Of a DNA stretch of 64,000 bases, positions 52,517-60,900 are shown piece by piece; the first letter of the stretch is position 1; every line of letters begins with the position of its first letter. A program made the position numbers and the translations under genes. Location of the stretch: contig CAZBJW010000004.1 in the NCBI GenBank assembly GCA_964492135.1, positions 1 through 64,000 of the forward strand, in the 5' to 3' direction. Origin of the DNA: CAYGAW01 sp964492135 (GTDB lineage: Bacteria > Chloroflexota > Anaerolineae > UBA7937 > B3-Chlor). Under the pieces are notes generated by a model. It saw nothing but the letters and a program-made list of their open reading frames with translations. It had not been told where the DNA came from and did not search any database.

Positions 52517-53932
52517 ATGTACAAAAGGAACCAATACCTTTGTCTTCGTGCGGGTTTGATTGTGCTAGACACCGTCGCTATCGGGGGTGCTCTATTCTTA
52601 GCCTACAACCTTCGCTTCAGGAGTGGCCTGCTACCGTTTGTGGAGCGCTATAGTCCTGTCCAGGGCGTTTACGTAATGGTTATTCTCATGGCCATCCCCA
52701 TCTGGATTCTCATATTTGCGCTCAACGGCCTGTATGATCCTCACAATTTGTTGGGAGGGCCTCAGGAGTACGCCAAGGTGGTCAACGCCAGCTCTTTCGG
52801 GGTGTTGGGTCTCGTGGTGCTTACGTTCTTCCAACGTGACCTCATCGTGTCCCGGAGCTGGCTACTCCTCTCATGGCTACTGGCCACCATATTTGCTGGG
52901 ACGGCCCGGTTCACCGCGCGGCGTATTGTGTTCGGCTTGCGCAGGCAAGGCCTCTTCATTACTAAGGTCCTCATCGTTGGGGTCAACGAGCAAGCCAGAG
53001 CCATCGCTAATCAATTGCACTCTCCCAGTGACTCGGGGGTGGAAGTCTTGGGCTTTGTGGACGATTTCCTGCCTTCGGGGACCAAGGTGATGGGGGATCT
53101 GAAGGTCTTGGGCCCGCCCACGGCCCTGGCCAAATTGGCGGAAAAGACAGATGCCAGTGAAATCATCGTTGTGCCCAGCGCTATGGCCTGGGAAAGCTTC
53201 CAGGAGACCATACAAAGCACCGCCTCAGCCCTTAATAGCGTGGAGGTGAAGCTTTCCCCCGGCTTCTACGAGATCCTGACCACGGGAGTGCGGGTGAGCC
53301 ACAAGAACTTCATCCCCTTGCTCACGGTGGAGAAAGTACGTCTCACCGGCATTGATGCCCTTCTCAAAACTATCCTCGATTACGGGGGGGGCTTATTGTT
53401 GACCCTGCTCTTGGCTCCTCTGATGGCGATCGTTGCCCTGCTTATCAAGCTCAGCGGGCCCGGACCCATCGTTGACCCACATCCAGTGGTAGGATGCCGT
53501 GGGGTGACCTTCCGTACCTGGAAATTCCGCGTCCGCTTTGTACCAGTCTCCTCCAAAGGTGGAAGTACCAGCTCAACGGCCCCCGAGCTGCACTGCGCCC
53601 ACCCACTTGATCGGTGGCTCTTTCGCACAGGCTTGGATAAGCTCCCCCAGCTTTTCAACCTCCTACGAGGGCAGATGAGCCTGGTAGGACCCCGTAACAT
53701 CCCAGTAGAACGGGCAGCGGCCTACGAACGATGGCTGACAAGCCTTATGGCGGTCAAGCCAGGGATCACAGGCCCTTGGATGGTGGTCGGCCCAGATGTA
53801 GATTCCGTGGAGGTAGAAATACGCTGGGACATATACTATATCCGGAACTGGACCATCTGGCTGGACCTTCAGATCTTATTTCAGACGCTTCTACGCATCC
53901 TGCGTGGGCAACGTCCAGTGGGAAGTCGATGA
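52517..53932 (+). CDS. Polyprenyl-phosphate sugar transferase with altered catalytic dyad (WbaP-like)
   Basis: Full-length PNPT-type protein of 471 residues: four N-terminal helices, a Rossmann-like middle domain (VLIVGVNEQARAIANQL) and a C-terminal sugar-transferase domain. The catalytic segment reads RTGLDKLPQLFNLLRGQMSL, where nearly all relatives have Asp-Glu (LDELPQ), and VGPRP is VGPRN. KFRSM-like is WKFRVRF. Activity on sugars is therefore uncertain. It may be a regulator or scaffold or use a variant metal site. It lies between hddA and gmhA, suggesting a role in heptose-containing repeats. Confidence 0.88.
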   Translation: MYKRNQYLCLRAGLIVLDTVAIGGALFLAYNLRFRSGLLPFVERYSPVQGVYVMVILMAIPIWILIFALNGLYDPHNLLGGPQEYAKVVNASSFGVLGLVVLTFFQRDLIVSRSWLLLSWLLATIFAGTARFTARRIVFGLRRQGLFITKVLIVGVNEQARAIANQLHSPSDSGVEVLGFVDDFLPSGTKVMGDLKVLGPPTALAKLAEKTDASEIIVVPSAMAWESFQETIQSTASALNSVEVKLSPGFYEILTTGVRVSHKNFIPLLTVEKVRLTGIDALLKTILDYGGGLLLTLLLAPLMAIVALLIKLSGPGPIVDPHPVVGCRGVTFRTWKFRVRFVPVSSKGGSTSSTAPELHCAHPLDRWLFRTGLDKLPQLFNLLRGQMSLVGPRNIPVERAAAYERWLTSLMAVKPGITGPWMVVGPDVDSVEVEIRWDIYYIRNWTIWLDLQILFQTLLRILRGQRPVGSR

Positions 53933-53967
53933 CAAGGAATCAACCTATCCCGTCCAGGAGGTAAGGG

Positions 53968-54531
53968 ATGGACCCCGTGGCCGAGTACCTGGCTGAAGTG
54001 GAACAGATGGTAGCTCGCATGCCCCAGGATCAGATTCAGCAGGTTGTTGAGGTTCTATTGGATGCTTGGCGCCATCAGAAGCAAGTGTTCATTATTGGAA
54101 ACGGGGGGAGCGCAGCCACTGCTTCTCACTTTGCCAACGATCTCAATAAAGGGACGATGGTTCCTGGGAAACGTCGCTTTCGGGCTATATCTCTCACCGA
54201 CAACGTACCTTTGATAACCGCCTGGGCCAACGACACGGCCTATGAGAACATCTTCGCGGAACAATTGCTCAATTTCCTGCGGGAGGGGGACGTGGTCATC
54301 GCCATGAGCACCAGTGGCAACTCGGCCAACGTCTTGCGGGCCGTGGAAGTCGGCCGGGCCGCAGGAGCCATCACCATTGGTTGGACCGGCCAACCAGGCG
54401 GGCGCCTAGGGGATTTGGTCGATCACTGCATCCACGTCCCGACGGAGTGTATGGAACAAATCGAAGATGCCCACATGGTGTTGGACCACGTCATCACCAC
54501 AACCTTGCGCCGGGTGATTGCCAACATGTAA
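53968..54531 (+). CDS. gmhA: Sedoheptulose-7-phosphate isomerase
   Basis: SIS-domain isomerase, 187 residues, converting sedoheptulose-7-phosphate to D-glycero-D-manno-heptose-7-phosphate. Family marks: VFIIGNGGSAATASHFANDLNKG, ISLTDNVPLITAWAND and VIAMSTSGNSANVL. Normal length and complete. It has AGGAGG before the ATG. A small membrane-protein gene overlaps its end. Confidence 0.95.
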   Translation: MDPVAEYLAEVEQMVARMPQDQIQQVVEVLLDAWRHQKQVFIIGNGGSAATASHFANDLNKGTMVPGKRRFRAISLTDNVPLITAWANDTAYENIFAEQLLNFLREGDVVIAMSTSGNSANVLRAVEVGRAAGAITIGWTGQPGGRLGDLVDHCIHVPTECMEQIEDAHMVLDHVITTTLRRVIANM

Positions 54532-54562
54532 GCCAGCTTGTCTAACTCAAGCGAGGGGGAGA

Positions 54563-54769
54563 GTGCGGGACCGTAAAGGGTCAAAGCCTTTGAATAAGCG
54601 ATGGGGCTCCTTTGTAGCAGGGGCAACAAATTTCCTTTTATGGATTCTCATCTCTCTGTTGGCTATCGCCTTTATCAGAGAGCATCCTTATCTTGGTCTG
54701 GCCATAGCGCTGGCAGGAGGGGTAATCGTAGGCCTTGCCTCCTCAACCGCATTCGAGTCTAAGCCCTAG
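54563..54769 (+). CDS. Small two-helix membrane protein, copy 1 (partner of gmhB)
   Basis: About 68 residues from GTG 54563, which has a GAGGGGGA-type site; the frame is open from 54518. Two membrane helices are FLLWILISLLAIAFI and LGLAIALAGGVIVGLA, separated by REHPY and ending TAFESKP. A close paralogue stands at 58587, again directly before gmhB. The family is unknown to me; the shared core FLLWIL-SLLAIA-PYLGL-IAL-GGVI-GL is well conserved between the two, suggesting real function. Confidence 0.7.
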   Translation: MRDRKGSKPLNKRWGSFVAGATNFLLWILISLLAIAFIREHPYLGLAIALAGGVIVGLASSTAFESKP

Positions 54770-54797
54770 CGGGTTGCCATTATTGGCGGAGGAGCTT

Positions 54798-55361
54798 ATG
54801 CGGCCAACTATCCTTCTGGATCGTGACGGGGTGATCAACGAAAACCGCCGAGACTACGTGAAGAGCTGAGATGAATTTGTCTTCTTACCGAGGGCGCTTC
54901 CCTCCCTGCGCTGGTTAGCCAGAACGCCTTTCGCTACCATAGTTGTCTCTAACCAATCGGCTATCGACAGAGGTTTGGTGTCGTTAGAGGAGGTGGATCA
55001 CATCAATGATCGTATGCCGAGGGAGATTGAGGAAGCGAATGGTAGGGTAGACGGTATTTACATTTGCCCCGATCGTCCAGATGAGGGGCGTGACTGTCGG
55101 AAACCGAAGGTGGGCCTCCTCTATCAGGCAGCTGATGAATTGGGCATCGATCTGGCATTCTCCTACCTGGTGGGAGACGCCTTGTCTGACATAGAGGCTG
55201 CTCTTGCGGCGGGATGCACTCCCGTTCTCGTACTCACCAAGCGGGGACGGAAAGAACCACCGAAGGTTCGTCATGCTGGGCGAACTGGCTTTTTCCAAGC
55301 GGCAGACCTAGCAGAAAGCATCGACTTGATCCTGGAGTTATCCTCCGGTCGTCGATCATAG
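54798..55361 (+). pseudogene. gmhB-like phosphatase with in-frame TGA at codon 24
   Basis: HAD phosphatase for heptose-1,7-bisphosphate. From ATG 54798 (GGAGGAG upstream) the frame reads ILLDRDGVINENRRDYVKS, then TGA (54867-54869) where the intact paralogue has TGG (Trp), and continues DEFVFLPRA to the C-terminus with all motifs (VVSNQSAIDRG, GDALSD). A single G-to-A change explains the break. Selenocysteine or TGA-as-Trp reading is unlikely, because other genes use TGA as stop. Confidence 0.85.
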
Positions 55362-55702
55362 CAGCGCCATCTCCCATCGAGACTCTGTGTTAACGTCTTT
55401 GGCTTGGAGTGACAGAAGATACACGAATGCGAATTAGAAGGTGCTGATACCTGTCCATGCATCATCCGGGTTGAGTGGGCTTGCCAATAGGCAAGGCAGA
55501 GGACTACGTGATAAAGAGTAACGCTAAGCCAAAGTGACCATCCTCAGCCAGATACAGGTAGCTCATCTCGCCATAGCGCACGCAGTACTTCTTAGCCTTG
55601 CCGACGAACGGGGTATCACCGCTGACCAATCGATAGGCTTCATGTTGCCGGAGGAAGTGCCAGCCAAGAAGATGGGAATCAAGTAGGAGTTTGGAGGGAT
55701 AG
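55362..55702. other. Intergenic region, nothing identified
   Basis: No recognisable gene on the plus strand. A minus-strand frame (55504-55794) overlaps the start of the phosphohexomutase; it ends with FVGKAKKYCVRYGEMSYLY, which I cannot assign. It may be a relic. Confidence 0.3.
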
Positions 55703-57157
55703 ATGAATTGTCCTGGGGATAGGTTCCCCATCCCTATTAGATTTGGCACCGACGGCTGGCGGGGCGTCATCAGTGATGATTTCACCTTTGCCAACCTTCG
55801 GCTAGTTGCCCAAGCGGTAGCCGATCACTTCACCGAGCAAGGGCAAGCCCAGAAGGGATTGGTCGTCGGATTCGATACTCGCTTCCTCTCCGATCGCTAT
55901 GCTATCGAGGTGAGCCGCGTGTTGGCGGCCAACGGCATCCAGGTCTACCTCACCAGGTCGGATTGTCCAACCCCGGCATTGTCTTACGCCATCACCAATC
56001 TAAGCGCTGCTGGGGGCATCATGATCACGGCCAGCCACAACCCCCCTCGCTACAACGGCCTAAAGCTCAAAGCCTCTTTTGGCGGCTCCATGATGCGCGA
56101 GGAGACACAACGAATCCAAGAGCGACTAGATATCCTGGCCACGAAAGAGAGATACCAGCCGAACCTCATGGACTATGAGGCCGCTCTGGCAGGGAAATCG
56201 ATAAGCCGCATCGATCCTCTGCCAGCATATCTCGACCACATCCAATCCCTGGTGAACCTTGGACTCATCGGTCGATCTAGATTGCGAGTCGCCGTCGACC
56301 CCATGTACGGCGCGGCGCGAGGCTACGTCAAGGCCTTCTTACAAGAGGCTGGCTGCTATGCCAGAGAGATCCACGGGGAGATGAATCCTGGTTTCGGGGG
56401 GTTACACCCGGAGCCCATCGGCCGCAATCTAGAAGAGTTGATGGATCTGGTAGCTGCAGGACCCTACGATGTGGGCCTTGCAACTGACGGCGATGGCGAC
56501 CGCATCGGAGCTGTGGACGCTACTGGTCGCTTCGTCGATCCCCAGACCATATTCTGTCTGGTGCTGCGCCACTTGGTCGAGGAGCGGAAGCTTTCCGGAG
56601 CGGTGGTGAAAACCGTCTCCACGACGCAGGCCGCCAACGTGATGGCCGAAAGGTATGGACTGCCCCTCTTCGAGACACCCGTAGGCTTCAATCACATCTG
56701 CGATCTGATTCTCAAGAACGATGTTCTCATCGGAGGGGAAGAAAGCGGTAGCATTACCATTAAAGAGCACATACCGGACGCCGATGGTATTCTCATGGCC
56801 CTACTGTTGGTGGAGATAATGGCCACCCATGACGAGCCTTTGCATGTCATCATCGACGAGATGATGCAGGAGATAGGTGCCTTTCGCTATGCGAGGGAGG
56901 ATGTTCCTGTTGGTCCTTTCTCCAGGGAGGAGCTCTTAGATCGGCTGGTTGAAGAAGCCCCGGTCGACATCGGGGGTGTCAGAATAATTGGAGTGGGCAA
57001 CACTGATGGCATCAAGTATCACCTACAGGATGGCAGTTGGCTTCTCATTCGTCCGTCGGGGACCGAGCCACTCTTGAGGATCTATGCCGAGGGAAGAAGT
57101 TGGGAGCAAGTAAAGAGGCTTCTCGCTGAAGGAAAAGCGTTGGCGGACAGTAGATAG
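55703..57157 (+). CDS. Phosphohexomutase (phosphomannomutase/phosphoglucomutase family)
   Basis: Alpha-D-phosphohexomutase of 484 residues. Visible are the phosphoserine loop MITASHNPPRYNGLK, the metal loop ATDGDGDRIGAVD, the sugar-specificity loop GGEESGSI and the phosphate-binding RPSGTEPLLRIY. It interconverts 6- and 1-phosphosugars, feeding NDP-sugar synthesis (for example glucose-1-phosphate for rfbF). The GEESG loop fits glucose/mannose enzymes rather than glucosamine mutase. Start ATG 55703; the true start could lie a few codons in. Confidence 0.92.
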   Translation: MNCPGDRFPIPIRFGTDGWRGVISDDFTFANLRLVAQAVADHFTEQGQAQKGLVVGFDTRFLSDRYAIEVSRVLAANGIQVYLTRSDCPTPALSYAITNLSAAGGIMITASHNPPRYNGLKLKASFGGSMMREETQRIQERLDILATKERYQPNLMDYEAALAGKSISRIDPLPAYLDHIQSLVNLGLIGRSRLRVAVDPMYGAARGYVKAFLQEAGCYAREIHGEMNPGFGGLHPEPIGRNLEELMDLVAAGPYDVGLATDGDGDRIGAVDATGRFVDPQTIFCLVLRHLVEERKLSGAVVKTVSTTQAANVMAERYGLPLFETPVGFNHICDLILKNDVLIGGEESGSITIKEHIPDADGILMALLLVEIMATHDEPLHVIIDEMMQEIGAFRYAREDVPVGPFSREELLDRLVEEAPVDIGGVRIIGVGNTDGIKYHLQDGSWLLIRPSGTEPLLRIYAEGRSWEQVKRLLAEGKALADSR

Positions 57158-57185
57158 GTATCGGGTCGATTTTTGAGAGCAGAAA

Positions 57186-57419
57186 ATGAGGGCCCTTATC
57201 ACCGGTGGCGCAGGCTTCCTGGGATCAGCGCTAGCGAACTATCTCGCCGAGGCTGGGCATCACGTCCGGGTGTTGGAGGATCTCAGCTCCGGTGATACGA
57301 GCCACTTGCACGCGCAGGTGTACTTCGAGAGAGGGATAATCAGGGACCTACCACGACCATGGGCCCCTTTGCGCAATGTAGAGTGTGTCTATCATGCTGA
57401 GGCGGTTGCGAGGTCCTGA
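57186..57419 (+). pseudogene. N-terminal stub of an SDR sugar epimerase
   Basis: 77 residues with the NAD motif LITGGAGFLGSALANYL, the acidic strand VLEDLSSGD and CVYHAEAVAR, then a TGA. The usual 310-330 residues are cut after the first third. It is followed immediately by the Phd/RelE module on the opposite strand, whose insertion may have removed the rest. Confidence 0.75.
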
Positions 57420-57442
57420 TGACTACCGGTCGCGAGTCTTTT

Positions 57443-57727
57443 TCACCTTTGCCGTAGCCACTTTTCAAGATCTCTGCGATGAACTACGGCGAGGATATGG
57501 ACCTCTTCACCGATGACTTCGTACAGAACCCTATGGTCCCCGACTCGCAATCGGACGAACTGATCCCGCTGTCCCTTGAGTCGCTTCCACTTCTTACCTG
57601 GAGGATAAGGGTCTTTTGCGAGGGCTAAGATCGCTCTGGTGAGCCTCTGTCGTTCATGAGGATCAAGAGAGCGGAGCTTTTTCGAGGGGCTGGCAGCGAT
57701 CTTGAGGGCATACTGGGGGCTGGGCAA
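57443..57727 (-). CDS. RelE/ParE-family toxin
   Basis: 94-residue RelE-type mRNA interferase or gyrase toxin fold: YALKIAASPSKKLRSLD, then KRLKGQRDQFVRLRVGDHRVLYEV and VVHRRDLEKWL. The arginine-rich strand and the VGDHRVLY core are typical of RelE/YoeB-like toxins. It is the second gene of an operon; the antitoxin gene ends 16 bp upstream. Both genes are intact, so the module may stabilise this part of the locus. Confidence 0.9.
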   Translation of the reverse strand: MPSPQYALKIAASPSKKLRSLDPHERQRLTRAILALAKDPYPPGKKWKRLKGQRDQFVRLRVGDHRVLYEVIGEEVHILAVVHRRDLEKWLRQR

Positions 57728-57743
57728 CGGTCAAACCTCTGTG

Positions 57744-58004
57744 TTATTCGCGCAGGGATTCTTTGAGGGTTTCCTCGGTTTGAAACTGACCGCTCTCAAT
57801 CTCAGTTCGTGCTTTGGAGCGAAGATCTGCGAAGAACGGATGCCGAGCAAGGATGTAATCTTCCAGATCATCCTCGGTTATGGGTGTGAGCAAGCCAACT
57901 GGGGTACCACGGTAGGTAATGATAAACTCTCTCCCCTTTTCCCGAACCTGCTTGATTATGTCTGTAGCATGGGCTTTCAGCTCTCTGACGCCCACGGTGG
58001 GCAT
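57744..58004 (-). CDS. Phd/YefM-family antitoxin
   Basis: From ATG 58004 (AGGAGG upstream): VGVRELKAHATDIIKQVRE is the Phd/YefM N-terminal fold, and GREFIITYRGTPVGLLTPI follows. The C-terminal helices would bind the RelE toxin. 86 residues. The frame is open to 58064 but the additional part contains the promoter. It should autorepress through the inverted repeat TGTGGTC/GACCACA at 58015-58036. Confidence 0.9.
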   Translation of the reverse strand: MPTVGVRELKAHATDIIKQVREKGREFIITYRGTPVGLLTPITEDDLEDYILARHPFFADLRSKARTEIESGQFQTEETLKESLRE

Positions 58005-58014
58005 AAGCACCTCC

Positions 58015-58064
58015 TGTGGTCGCATTGGTGACCACATTATATCGCAGAAAGACGAATTTGTCAA
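58015..58064 (-). promoter_or_regulatory. Promoter and operator of the phd-relE operon
   Basis: On the minus strand, TTGACA (58064-58059) and TATAAT (58041-58036) have an ideal 17-bp spacer. Just inside lies the inverted repeat TGTGGTC-N8-GACCACA (58015-58036), which touches the -10 box, a standard position for Phd autoregulation. Confidence 0.85.
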
Positions 58065-58583
58065 AAGAGATAGGGTTCCTGCAGTCGGTCAAGGTGATGT
58101 CCAGATTGCGGAAGATGGGCTCTATAATGGCGAACCGAATCATGGGAGAGTCTCTTTTCTATCATCGAGAAGCGAAGACTCTGCTGATGCGGCGTAGAGA
58201 CGGGACATGGTTAGGGTTGTACCATTCATCTCCCGTTTCACGGTGGCTACGTGTCCTTTCGCCCATGCGAGTGCGCAGGATGGCCGATTACGGTAGTTTC
58301 ACAAGATACTCAGGGTTCTGGGCTGTCGAGGGCAGTAGCAATCTGCAAGGTGATATCTTTCGCTAGTCTATCTATCAAGTGTGTGCAGATCCCTGTGGTG
58401 GCTAGGCTTGCATGAGACGTCCCCCCATCTGACTTGGACGTCTGCAAACATACCTTGGGGAATTTGTGCCAGTATAGTGTAGACCGCGATGGACTTTCGC
58501 AAGGCATACCTGGACAAAACGGAAGTGTACTACTCCACCGACTAGATGAGGGTCGTGCTAAGTGATAACATCACAAAGGAAGG
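58065..58583. other. Intergenic region, nothing identified
   Basis: No gene family is recognised. A plus-strand frame (58016-58366) overlaps the phd promoter and has no ribosome site or motif. The end at about 58575 provides AAGGAAGG for the next small gene. Confidence 0.3.
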
Positions 58584-58586
58584 GTG

Positions 58587-58769
58587 ATGTTGAATAGCAG
58601 GCGGAGTTTCCCTGCAGCCGGGGCCGCCATTTTTCTTCTGTGGATACTTTTCTCCCTGCTAGCCATTGCCTACGTTGGAGATCGCCCCTACCTTGGCCTA
58701 ACAATCGCCCTGACCGGAGGCGTGATCATAGGTCTGGTCTGCATGCGGACCTTCGAGTCCAAGTCATAG
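58587..58769 (+). CDS. Small two-helix membrane protein, copy 2 (partner of gmhB)
   Basis: 60 residues from ATG 58587, with AAGGAAGG upstream. Helices FLLWILFSLLAIAYV and LGLTIALTGGVIIGLV with the same ends (RPYLGL, TFESKS) as copy 1 at 54563. Function unknown. In both copies the gene lies directly before gmhB, so it may be a membrane partner of heptose or lipid-linked sugar processing, or simply have been duplicated with it. Confidence 0.75.
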   Translation: MLNSRRSFPAAGAAIFLLWILFSLLAIAYVGDRPYLGLTIALTGGVIIGLVCMRTFESKS

Positions 58770-58801
58770 CGGGGTTGTTGATGAAAGACGGAAGTGAGGA
58801 T

Positions 58802-59365
58802 ATGCGGCGAGCCATCTTTCTGGATCGTGACGGCGTCCTAAATGAGAATAGAAGAGATTACGTCAAAAGCTGGCAGGAAATTGTCTTTCTCCCCCGAGTC
58901 TTCGAAGCTCTCCGGGAGCTGGCCCGAAGGAACTGGTTGGTTTTGGTAGTCACCAATCAATCGGCCATCAATCGGGGGCTGGTCTCTCAGGCCTCAGTGG
59001 ACGACATCCATCGTCGAATGTTGGATTCCATTGAGCGCCGCGGGGGACGGATCGAGGCGGTGCTGTACTGCCCTCACCGGCCGGAAGAGAACTGCGATTG
59101 CCGTAAGCCTCGGGCAGGCCTCCTCCTACAGGCAGCGGAGCAATTCAACATCGATTTGAGCCGCTCGTACCTCATCGGCGACGCCTTGAGCGACATCATC
59201 GCCGGGCTAGGCGCAGGTTGCCGGCCCATCCTGGTTCTCACGGGGAGAGGGCGAGAGGAATTGGTTCGCCTCAGGACGGGGGGGCACGGCGGATATCGGG
59301 TAGCAGCAGACCTCTGGGAGGCTGTTGATGTGATCATAACGGAAAATGAAGGGAAGAATCACTAG
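58802..59365 (+). CDS. gmhB: D,D-heptose 1,7-bisphosphate phosphatase
   Basis: Intact HAD phosphatase of 187 residues: AIFLDRDGVLNENRRDYVKSW (nucleophile D and acid D), VVTNQSAINRGLV, CPHRPEENCDCRKPRAGLL (the Cys-rich zinc loop of GmhB) and LIGDALSD. I choose ATG 58802, homologous to copy 1, over ATG 58781. It provides the third step of the GDP-heptose pathway and presumably compensates for the broken copy at 54798. Confidence 0.93.
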   Translation: MRRAIFLDRDGVLNENRRDYVKSWQEIVFLPRVFEALRELARRNWLVLVVTNQSAINRGLVSQASVDDIHRRMLDSIERRGGRIEAVLYCPHRPEENCDCRKPRAGLLLQAAEQFNIDLSRSYLIGDALSDIIAGLGAGCRPILVLTGRGREELVRLRTGGHGGYRVAADLWEAVDVIITENEGKNH

Positions 59366-59433
59366 AACAGTCTATCACAGACGATCTCGCTAGGAAACGG
59401 ATGGTGCTTTGTCCAATGAACATCGGCAAGTGA

Positions 59434-60810
59434 GTGGTTAGAGTGGTGAGGCAGAACTTCGTGGGTGTCAGGCGGGTCTTGCGCTGGATGATGAACGTCG
59501 TTATGGGCGTTGAGATCTGGCTGCTCATAATCTTGTACGTCATGCTTGTTTTCTCTGACCGCATCCCCATCGCTGGACTTGCCGCCCTATGCCTGATCTG
59601 GATCGCCCGCCGGGTGACGACCGGTACCTTGAGCGCAAGGACCCCTATGGATATGCCCATCCTGGGGATCCTGATCATGGTGCCGGTGAGTCTATATGCC
59701 TCTGTGGACTGGACACTGAGTCTGCCCAAAGTGCATGGGGTTATCCTCGGGGTTGCTCTCTTCTATGCGGTGGTCAATCGGGTTCGTACAGTGCGAGAGG
59801 TTTGGCTCGCAGCTTTCGGTGTGGTTTTGATCAGCGCGGCTTCCGCTCTCCTGGGAGTTGTGGGTACCGATTGGTTTGAAAGTAAACTCTTCGCCTTGCC
59901 CCATATCTATGGCCGCCTGCCTCATCTGATTCGAGGAATACCTCGGTCCCTAAGGGGAGGGTTTCACCCCAATGGCATAGGAGGAACGTTGATCTTCTTC
60001 GTGCCCGTACTGGTGAGTCTGATCCTAGCCAGCGGTGACCTCAAGCGCACCCAGTTTGTGGCTGACGATCTGCTCCTTCGCCTCTGGCGAGCATGGCATC
60101 GCCATATTCTTGTTGGGTGCCTACTGGTCACCTTATCCACCCTCATCCTGACGAAATCCCGGGGCTCGTTTATCGGGGTGGCTGTGGGCCTTTTGGCTCT
60201 GGGGATATGGCGGGACCGTCGGTTTCTGTGGATCATCCCCGCAGCAGCCTTGGGCCTCTTCGTGGCAGTTCAGGTCTGGGGAGAGGAGGCGCTGGTGCAG
60301 TTCGCGTTACGTATGGATATCGTCGGCGGAGGCATTACGGGTACCATGCAGAGCCGGATGGAGGTATGGCAGAGGGCGATATACATGATCCAGGACTTCC
60401 CTTACACGGGCATCGGGATCGGCACCTTTGATAAAGTGGCCAACGCCATGTATCCTTTTTTCCTGTTGGGGCCTGATGCCAAAGTTACCCACGCGCACAA
60501 TACGTTGCTTGAAGTCGGTGTAGACCTGGGGATCCCCGGTTTGCTGGCGTACGTGGCGCTTTTAACCTGTTTTGCGGTCGCTGCCTGGAGTGCTTATCAC
60601 ACCCTGAGCGACAGGGCGTTGCAAGCGTTGATCGTGGGGCTGGCTTGTGGAATGTTGGCCCATCAGGTCTTCGGGCTAACCGATGCTTTTCTACTAGGCA
60701 CCAAGCCTGGCGTGGTCATGTGGGCGTTCCTGGGTCTCGTGGGTGGCTTGTATGTACACCGGAAGAGCTTGGGGCGTGGCCTTAAGGCGGGCTCGGCCTC
60801 AACGACCTAG
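59434..60810 (+). CDS. O-antigen ligase/polymerase family protein (WaaL/Wzy_C)
   Basis: Membrane protein of 458 residues, about 11-12 helices. The Wzy_C core is clear: TLILTKSRGSFIGVAVGLL, the large periplasmic loop with QSRMEVWQRAIYMI and YTGIGIGTFDKVANAMYP, and the THAHNTLLEVGVDLGIPGLL motif with conserved H and E. It either ligates or polymerises glycans at the outer membrane face. It is a second candidate polymerase beside 38596. A GTG start near 59434 is likely. Confidence 0.88.
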   Translation: MVRVVRQNFVGVRRVLRWMMNVVMGVEIWLLIILYVMLVFSDRIPIAGLAALCLIWIARRVTTGTLSARTPMDMPILGILIMVPVSLYASVDWTLSLPKVHGVILGVALFYAVVNRVRTVREVWLAAFGVVLISAASALLGVVGTDWFESKLFALPHIYGRLPHLIRGIPRSLRGGFHPNGIGGTLIFFVPVLVSLILASGDLKRTQFVADDLLLRLWRAWHRHILVGCLLVTLSTLILTKSRGSFIGVAVGLLALGIWRDRRFLWIIPAAALGLFVAVQVWGEEALVQFALRMDIVGGGITGTMQSRMEVWQRAIYMIQDFPYTGIGIGTFDKVANAMYPFFLLGPDAKVTHAHNTLLEVGVDLGIPGLLAYVALLTCFAVAAWSAYHTLSDRALQALIVGLACGMLAHQVFGLTDAFLLGTKPGVVMWAFLGLVGGLYVHRKSLGRGLKAGSASTT

Positions 60811-60830
60811 GGGCAGCCAGCCCTAGGTCG
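60803..60830. terminator. Strong hairpin over the stop codon of the ligase gene
   Basis: CGACCTAGGG (60803-60812) pairs perfectly with CCCTAGGTCG (60821-60830) around 8 bases; the TAG stop lies in the left arm. There is no T-run behind it, so it is a possible Rho-type or mRNA-stabilising hairpin rather than a classic terminator. Confidence 0.5.
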
Positions 60831-60900
60831 CAGATCAGGCTGATATCGAGAAGACGAAGAGGGATACTGGGGTGGAGGCTTCAGAAGGGGCAACGAGACG

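Noticed and set aside
54867..54869. Selenocysteine or TGA-as-tryptophan reading in gmhB copy 1
   Set aside because: Many genes here end in TGA, there is an intact paralogue with TGG at the same codon, and no SECIS-like hairpin stands out downstream; a nonsense mutation is simpler.
55504..55794. 96-codon minus-strand frame overlapping the phosphohexomutase start
   Set aside because: Overlaps a certain gene by about 90 bp on the other strand and has no recognised domain.
58016..58366. 116-codon plus-strand frame after the Phd gene
   Set aside because: It runs through the phd promoter and operator, has no ribosome site and no recognisable fold.
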